In this document: positions 6,269-9,584 of the stretch, piece after piece
Numbering within the stretch: position 1 is the first letter of the stretch
Layout: the number at the start of each line of letters is the position of its first letter
NCBI GenBank assembly: GCA_018830205.1
Contig: JAHJSX010000100.1
Location: 1 to 9,584, forward strand
Length of the DNA stretch: 9,584 bases
Origin: an archaeon
GTDB taxonomy: Archaea; Hydrothermarchaeota; Hydrothermarchaeia; Hydrothermarchaeales; Hydrothermarchaeaceae
Reading direction: 5' to 3'
Position numbers and translations under genes: made by a program
Notes under the pieces: generated by a model
Seen by the model: the letters and a program-made list of their open reading frames with translations, nothing else
What the model was told of the DNA's origin: nothing
The model's database searches: none

Positions 6269-6537
6269 TGGCAATAGTAAGACTCTCTACACCCCTTCGG
6301 AAATTCAGCGAGGGAAAACCAGAGATAAACACAGAAGGAAGCACCCTAAAAGAGGTGCTCGCAAATATAGATTCAAAAATCCCCGGCTTTTTAGAAAAAG
6401 TTGTGGAAAATGATGAGATAAAGCAGTTTATAAACATCTACATAAACAACGAAGACGTCCGGCTCGGAGAAGGACTAAGTACAGCGCTTGGGGAAAGCGA
6501 TGTTGTATCAATACTCCCGGCGGTTTCTGGAGGATAG
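6268..6537 (+). CDS. Ubiquitin-like sulfur carrier (MoaD/ThiS/SAMP type)
   Basis: An 89-residue small beta-grasp protein starting with GTG. It has the MoaD-like features RLSTPLRKFSEGKPEI (5-20), a middle helix, INIYINNEDVRLGEG (55-69) and the closing SILPAVSGG with terminal Gly88-Gly89. The free diglycine is the site where an E1 enzyme adenylates such proteins; the C-terminus can then become a thiocarboxylate sulfur donor or, in archaea, be conjugated to lysines as a SAMP. The cognate E1 is two genes downstream. No MoaE, ThiG or other cofactor gene is present, so a plain molybdopterin or thiamine role is less likely than a carrier for amino-acid or tRNA-linked sulfur. No JAMM/MPN peptidase is seen in the window. 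The Gly-Gly codons also form the ribosome binding site of the next gene. Confidence 0.88.
   Translation: MAIVRLSTPLRKFSEGKPEINTEGSTLKEVLANIDSKIPGFLEKVVENDEIKQFINIYINNEDVRLGEGLSTALGESDVVSILPAVSGG
6529..6533 (+). promoter_or_regulatory. Ribosome binding site made from the diglycine codons, fixes a TTG start
   Basis: GGAGG lies within the two glycine codons GGA GGA that end the ubiquitin-like gene, 7 bases before TTG at 6541. It supports TTG as the start of the YkgJ-like gene; no ATG occurs in frame near the N-terminus. Confidence 0.65.
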
Positions 6538-6540
6538 AAC

Positions 6541-7002
6541 TTGATTATTTATTCTGAACCATTCGATAAGTGGAAATGCGTCTACAAAAAATGCAATGCA
6601 CATTGCTGTGTTGAAGGCCGCGAGGTAACCCAGGGGGACATAGAACGGATTGCAAAGGCAACAGGCCTAAATCCCAATGAGTTTGCAGACCTTGAGGACA
6701 AAAGAGGACTTTTCAAACTCAAAGGCAAGAGCGGAAAGTGCTTCTTTTTGGATGGCAATTCCTGCACGCTCCACGAAAAGGGCGCCAAGCCGATATTCTG
6801 CCAGATGTTCCCGTTCAAATTCGAGGGAATTATTTACGCAGACGAAATATTTTTGAAGGTTAGCGTGATCAAAGACTGCCCTGGTTTCGATGAGGATGTG
6901 GAGATTCCAGAAGACTTCGAAATCAAAATAGAGGAGCTTGGAAGCAAGTTTATCAAGGAGATAAAGGATTTCCAGAGGATTGAGGAAAAAAATGGGACTT
7001 AG
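6541..7002 (+). CDS. YkgJ-family cysteine cluster protein
   Basis: A 153-residue protein of the YkgJ/UPF0153 family, which is thought to bind zinc or an Fe-S cluster through conserved cysteines; its biochemical role is poorly known. Eight cysteines are seen: Cys13, Cys18, Cys22, Cys23 (the CNAHCC part), Cys67, Cys75 (before LHEKGAKPIFC), Cys87 and Cys113 (DCPG). The C-terminal 35 residues are acidic and lysine-rich and probably helical. It starts with TTG 3 bases after the ubiquitin-like gene and its end overlaps the E1 gene by 11 bases. This context suggests a metal- or sulfur-handling helper of the carrier system, perhaps a cluster that holds or supplies sulfide, but that is inference. Confidence 0.82.
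   Translation: MIIYSEPFDKWKCVYKKCNAHCCVEGREVTQGDIERIAKATGLNPNEFADLEDKRGLFKLKGKSGKCFFLDGNSCTLHEKGAKPIFCQMFPFKFEGIIYADEIFLKVSVIKDCPGFDEDVEIPEDFEIKIEELGSKFIKEIKDFQRIEEKNGT
6982..6986 (+). promoter_or_regulatory. Ribosome binding site that decides the E1 start
   Basis: GAGGA ends 5 bases before ATG 6992 and favours it over the TTG at 6980, which lies upstream of this site and adds four residues not expected in the family. Confidence 0.6.
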
Positions 7003-7795
7003 TCTTGACGAGATAAAAAGATACAGCAGACAGCTGGTGCTCCCAGATTTTGGAAGCAGGGAGCAAAACAGGCTCAAGAATGCAAAAGTAGCGGTAACAG
7101 GTGCAGGAGGCCTCGGATGCCCGGTATCCACCAACCTGACACTTGCTGGGGTTGGAGAGATAGTGCTGTTTGACATGGACGAGGTCGACCTTACAAACCT
7201 TAACAGGCAATTTTTGTACACGCCAGCGGATGTTGGAAAAAAGAAAGCAGAACTTGCTGCAAAAAGACTCAGTGATTTAAACCCGGAAATCAATGTGAGC
7301 GCTGTAACAGAGATGATAACCTATGACAACGCGTTCGACCTCCTCAAAGGATTTGACGCGGTAGTGGACGGCACAGACAACTTTCCTGTGCGATATGCAG
7401 TAAACGATGCATGCGCAGTGAACAAAGTACCACTATTCCATGGTGCCGTACTCATGTTTGAGGGAAGAGCAATAAGCATAATACCGGGTGAGACAGCATG
7501 CTTCAGGTGCATATTCCCGGAGGCGCCACCTGCCGGCATGGTTCCGACCTGCAGGGAGGCCGGCGTTTTTGGCTCAATGACGGCCCTCATCGGCTCAATA
7601 CAAGCCTCCGAGGCAACAAGATATCTTGCTGGAATGGACATTGGCCTTAAAAATACGCTCCTTGTAATAAACGCAGACACAATGGACTTCCAGAAAATAA
7701 ACATCCATAAAAGGGAAGACTGCACAGCCTGCGGCAGGGAGTTTATACCAAAACCTGTCGGAGGAACAGTCTGTGCGGATAGGATTGAAGGATAA
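6992..7795 (+). CDS. E1-like activating enzyme of the ThiF/MoeB/UbaA family
   Basis: A 267-residue enzyme predicted to adenylate the C-terminal glycine of the ubiquitin-like carrier two genes upstream, preparing it for thiocarboxylate formation. The N-terminal RYSRQLVLPDFG (10-21) is typical. The nucleotide-binding loop GAGGLG is at 37-42, with DMDEVDLTNLNRQFL (61-75) after it, and Asp126 in DGTDN sits where MoeB has a catalytic aspartate. The zinc site is built from Cys170/Cys173 and Cys244/Cys247. Cys187 in PTCREAGVFG is the expected catalytic cysteine. There is no C-terminal rhodanese domain, so the sulfur must come from elsewhere; the TusA-like protein starting at its stop codon (TAATG) is the obvious candidate. 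Confidence 0.9.
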   Translation: MGLSLDEIKRYSRQLVLPDFGSREQNRLKNAKVAVTGAGGLGCPVSTNLTLAGVGEIVLFDMDEVDLTNLNRQFLYTPADVGKKKAELAAKRLSDLNPEINVSAVTEMITYDNAFDLLKGFDAVVDGTDNFPVRYAVNDACAVNKVPLFHGAVLMFEGRAISIIPGETACFRCIFPEAPPAGMVPTCREAGVFGSMTALIGSIQASEATRYLAGMDIGLKNTLLVINADTMDFQKINIHKREDCTACGREFIPKPVGGTVCADRIEG

Positions 7796-8046
7796 TGGAA
7801 ATAACAGAGGTTCTTGACATAAAAGGGGAAGTATGCCCCAATACATTCGTTTATACTAAAATCAAACTCGAAGATTTGGCCTACAGCGGCGGCGGGATAC
7901 TGAAGGTGATAATCGACCACCCACCGGCATGTGAAAACATTCCAAGAAGCCTGAAGGGCGAAAAAATAAACTATGAGCTTTTAGAAGTTAATAAAATAGG
8001 AAATACATACGAGCTTCTAATCAAGGCTCCAAGCGTAGAAGACTGA
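7795..8046 (+). CDS. TusA-like sulfurtransferase
   Basis: An 83-residue TusA/SirA/YedF-family protein, which carries sulfur as a persulfide on a conserved cysteine. GEVCPNTFVYTKIKLEDL contains the presumed active Cys14. The usual CPxP motif reads CPNT, a form found in a TusA subfamily of anaerobes. A second cysteine, Cys46 (HPPACENIPRS), is at a place where relatives often have valine. The ATG overlaps the E1 stop by one base, and the DUF169 gene follows after 5 bases. In context it probably hands sulfur to the E1-activated carrier or receives it from there; a redox or regulatory role cannot be excluded. Confidence 0.85.
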   Translation: MEITEVLDIKGEVCPNTFVYTKIKLEDLAYSGGGILKVIIDHPPACENIPRSLKGEKINYELLEVNKIGNTYELLIKAPSVED

Positions 8047-8051
8047 TTTTC

Positions 8052-8969
8052 ATGGAAAACGTCAGGCAATATCTGGGAATGAAGTACAATCTTGTAGGCG
8101 TAAAAATCCTCACCGAGGATGTACCCCAAGATGAACTGGATGAGCTTAGGCCAGATGTGCCGAAGCAGTACTGCCAGTTCGTGAAAGAGGCCGCCCTTGG
8201 AAAATCGTTTGTCTTTCTAGAGGACGACTTCTCATGCCCGAGTCCTGTAGTTACTCTTGGCTTTTCAGAGCCGGTGTATATTGACATCCAGCCAAGGATT
8301 TCCCCTGCAAAGACAAAGGCAGTAAAGATTGGTCCAACAAGTGAGATAAAGGACCCGGACGTCGTGCTTGCAATATTAAACCCAAAGCAGGTGATGGAGG
8401 TTGCCATTCTTCTTGACGGGATTGAAGCAAAGTTTGTTGGGAGCATGGCAGTATGCGGCGAGGGCACAGCCAGACCCTACATGGAAAACAAGCCAAATGT
8501 TACATTCCTTTGCGGAGGCGCCAGAATCTATGGTGGATACAAAGACGCAGAAATAATACTGGGCACACCCCTTGAGACATTCAAGAAACTCTCAGCAAAG
8601 GTTGAGGCGCTTTCAAAGACATGCGGTGCCCTTTGCGGGTGCCTGACAAGCGACATCTCTCCCTATGTAATAGAGGGCCTACAAGGCCAGGGATTCGAGA
8701 AGGGAACAGATTATTTCTTTGGAAAAGTGGACGATAAAAATGTAAGGATATACCTAAACAAAGACCTCTCGGGAAGAATAGATTTTATCACAATCCACCT
8801 GCCCGTAAAAGGCGAGGTAAAAGTAGACGACCCGTCTTTAGTAGTATCAACAAGGGGCAAATGGACAGACGTAATATCCACCCACCCAATGGATGGTTCA
8901 ATCGAACTTGAGACAGGAAAAGGCTTAATAGAGGCCATAAAGCACGTAATCTCAAAGGTGAGCATATGA
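8052..8969 (+). CDS. DUF169 family protein with extra C-terminal region
   Basis: A 305-residue protein. About residues 1-200 match the DUF169 pattern seen in many methanogens and other anaerobes, of unknown function: VGVKIL near the start, QYCQFVKEAALGKSF (40-53), DDFSCPSPVVTLGF, MAVCGEG and FLCGGARIYGG. Seven cysteines are present: 41, 62, 134, 154, 191, 195 and 197, the last three as CGALCGC. They could bind a metal, an Fe-S cluster or sulfur. Residues 201-305 form a second region I do not recognise, with alternating beta-like segments and a final helix. There are no membrane segments. It overlaps SepCysS by ATGA, so tight co-expression is expected. A role in sulfur delivery to cysteinyl-tRNA formation is inference from context only. 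Confidence 0.8.
   Translation: MENVRQYLGMKYNLVGVKILTEDVPQDELDELRPDVPKQYCQFVKEAALGKSFVFLEDDFSCPSPVVTLGFSEPVYIDIQPRISPAKTKAVKIGPTSEIKDPDVVLAILNPKQVMEVAILLDGIEAKFVGSMAVCGEGTARPYMENKPNVTFLCGGARIYGGYKDAEIILGTPLETFKKLSAKVEALSKTCGALCGCLTSDISPYVIEGLQGQGFEKGTDYFFGKVDDKNVRIYLNKDLSGRIDFITIHLPVKGEVKVDDPSLVVSTRGKWTDVISTHPMDGSIELETGKGLIEAIKHVISKVSI
8957..8961 (+). promoter_or_regulatory. Ribosome binding site of the SepCysS gene
   Basis: GGTGA ends 4 bases before ATG 8966 and matches the archaeal anti-Shine-Dalgarno end. It lies within the last codons of the DUF169 gene and supports this start. Confidence 0.6.
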
Positions 8970-9584
8970 ATTACAGGTACAAGGATTTCACAATAATAAA
9001 CCCTCTCATGAGAGGAGGTATAGTACCAAAAGACGTCTCCAAGCGGCTTTATGAAGAAGGGTGGCTTGAGGTTGGTTACAATGTATGCCACGAGTGTATC
9101 GAGGGCCGTTCAAGCCTTATCACAAAGCCGAAGGTAAAGCCATTTCTCCTTGAGCTTGCAAATTTTTTTGGCGGGGATGCAGCAGAGCACACGTTTGGCT
9201 GCAGGGCAGCCCAGTTCGCTGTCATGAAGACGATTGCCGACCAAGAGAGGGAAAGCGATATTGTAATAACCGACCCAAACAGCCACTACAGCACAAACAT
9301 AGCAGCCGAGATGGTGGGGCTAAAGACCGTGGAATCCCCTCACACAGGATACCCAGAATACAAAGTTGATCCAAATTTGGTACTTGAAAAGATAGAAGAG
9401 GTAAAAAATCCTGCTCTCGTTGTAATGACCCATGCCGACCCGTACTACGGCAACCTGGCGCCGGTTAAGGAGGTAGGAAAAATCTGCAGCGAAAAGGAAA
9501 TACCATACCTTGTAAACGCTGCATACACAGGCGGCGTAAAACCAATCGATATGAAGGCAATGAACGCTGACTTTTTGACGCTTT
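8966..9584 (+). CDS. pscS: Sep-tRNA:Cys-tRNA synthase (SepCysS) or close paralog, 3' end outside window
   Basis: A PLP enzyme that replaces the phosphate of O-phosphoseryl-tRNA(Cys) with sulfur to make Cys-tRNA(Cys); used with SepRS in archaea that lack or supplement CysRS. About 206 residues are visible. INPLMRGGIVP (11-21), CHEC with Cys41 and Cys44 (equivalent to the two N-terminal active-site cysteines of Archaeoglobus SepCysS), THADPYYGNL and NAAYTGG followed by the ADF segment all fit the family. The PLP lysine and the third catalytic cysteine lie beyond the edge. The stretch TFGCRAAQFAVM reads Cys-Arg-Ala-Ala where I expect Ala-Arg-Glu/His-Ala in classical enzymes, so a divergent paralog is possible. 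The start overlaps the DUF169 stop (ATGA). Confidence 0.85.
   Translation, partial: MNYRYKDFTIINPLMRGGIVPKDVSKRLYEEGWLEVGYNVCHECIEGRSSLITKPKVKPFLLELANFFGGDAAEHTFGCRAAQFAVMKTIADQERESDIVITDPNSHYSTNIAAEMVGLKTVESPHTGYPEYKVDPNLVLEKIEEVKNPALVVMTHADPYYGNLAPVKEVGKICSEKEIPYLVNAAYTGGVKPIDMKAMNADFLTL

Noticed and set aside
6667..7293. 208-codon minus-strand open frame
   Set aside because: It is opposite YkgJ and the E1 start, with serine/phenylalanine-rich shadow composition.
6268..7795. Molybdopterin or thiamine biosynthesis operon
   Set aside because: MoaD/ThiS- and MoeB/ThiF-like genes alone do not define these pathways; no moaA, moaE, thiG or thiC is nearby, and the neighbours are a PLP enzyme and SepCysS.
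7321..7920. 199-codon minus-strand open frame
   Set aside because: It is opposite the E1 and TusA genes, both with intact catalytic motifs, and shows no domain of its own.
1..9584. tRNA or rRNA genes, CRISPR array, insertion sequence, prophage
   Set aside because: No cloverleaf-like segment, regularly spaced repeats, transposase or phage gene was seen; almost all bases are accounted for by coding regions.

Overview
This window is most likely archaeal, probably from an anaerobic euryarchaeote-like lineage. The reasons are TATA-type promoters just upstream of apparently leaderless starts, an ACT-DUF5612 protein, an archaeal-style MtnA, a zinc-ribbon threonine synthase, and a Sep-tRNA:Cys-tRNA synthase (SepCysS). 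SepCysS is typical of methanogens and Archaeoglobi, with sporadic occurrence elsewhere. The exact order cannot be told from the sequence. Coding density is very high, and there are no RNA genes, IS elements or CRISPR arrays.

Left block, minus strand, read from 3464 down to 1: mtnA (methylthioribose-1-phosphate isomerase), a membrane-anchored Lon-like S16 protease without an ATPase (ATGA overlap with mtnA), a radical SAM/SPASM protein, and a lipoate-protein ligase A cut by the window edge. The last two genes are one base apart. A 45-bp divergent promoter region (3465-3509) separates this block from the next.

Middle block, plus strand, 3510-4947: an ACT-DUF5612 putative amino-acid sensor, then a LarE-type sulfur transferase one base downstream. 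LarE carries three cysteines that suggest the [4Fe-4S] version of the enzyme.

Right block, plus strand, 5039 to beyond 9584: a compact seven-gene operon behind a clear TATA box and two back-to-back inverted repeats. Its order is a threonine-synthase-family PLP enzyme, a diglycine-ending ubiquitin-like protein (MoaD/ThiS type), a YkgJ-type cysteine-cluster protein, an E1-like ThiF/MoeB activating enzyme, a TusA-like sulfurtransferase, a DUF169 protein with an extra C-terminal region, and SepCysS (truncated). Genes overlap or are separated by at most 5 bases.

The most interesting reading is that this operon encodes a dedicated sulfur relay. The E1 would activate the ubiquitin-like carrier to a thiocarboxylate, TusA and the cysteine-rich proteins would handle persulfide or metal, and the sulfur would be delivered to PLP enzymes that replace a phosphate with sulfur: SepCysS on phosphoseryl-tRNA, and perhaps the ThrC-like enzyme on O-phosphohomoserine or O-phosphoserine. 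The parts are recognised from sequence; the pathway is inference. Most genes in the window touch sulfur chemistry.
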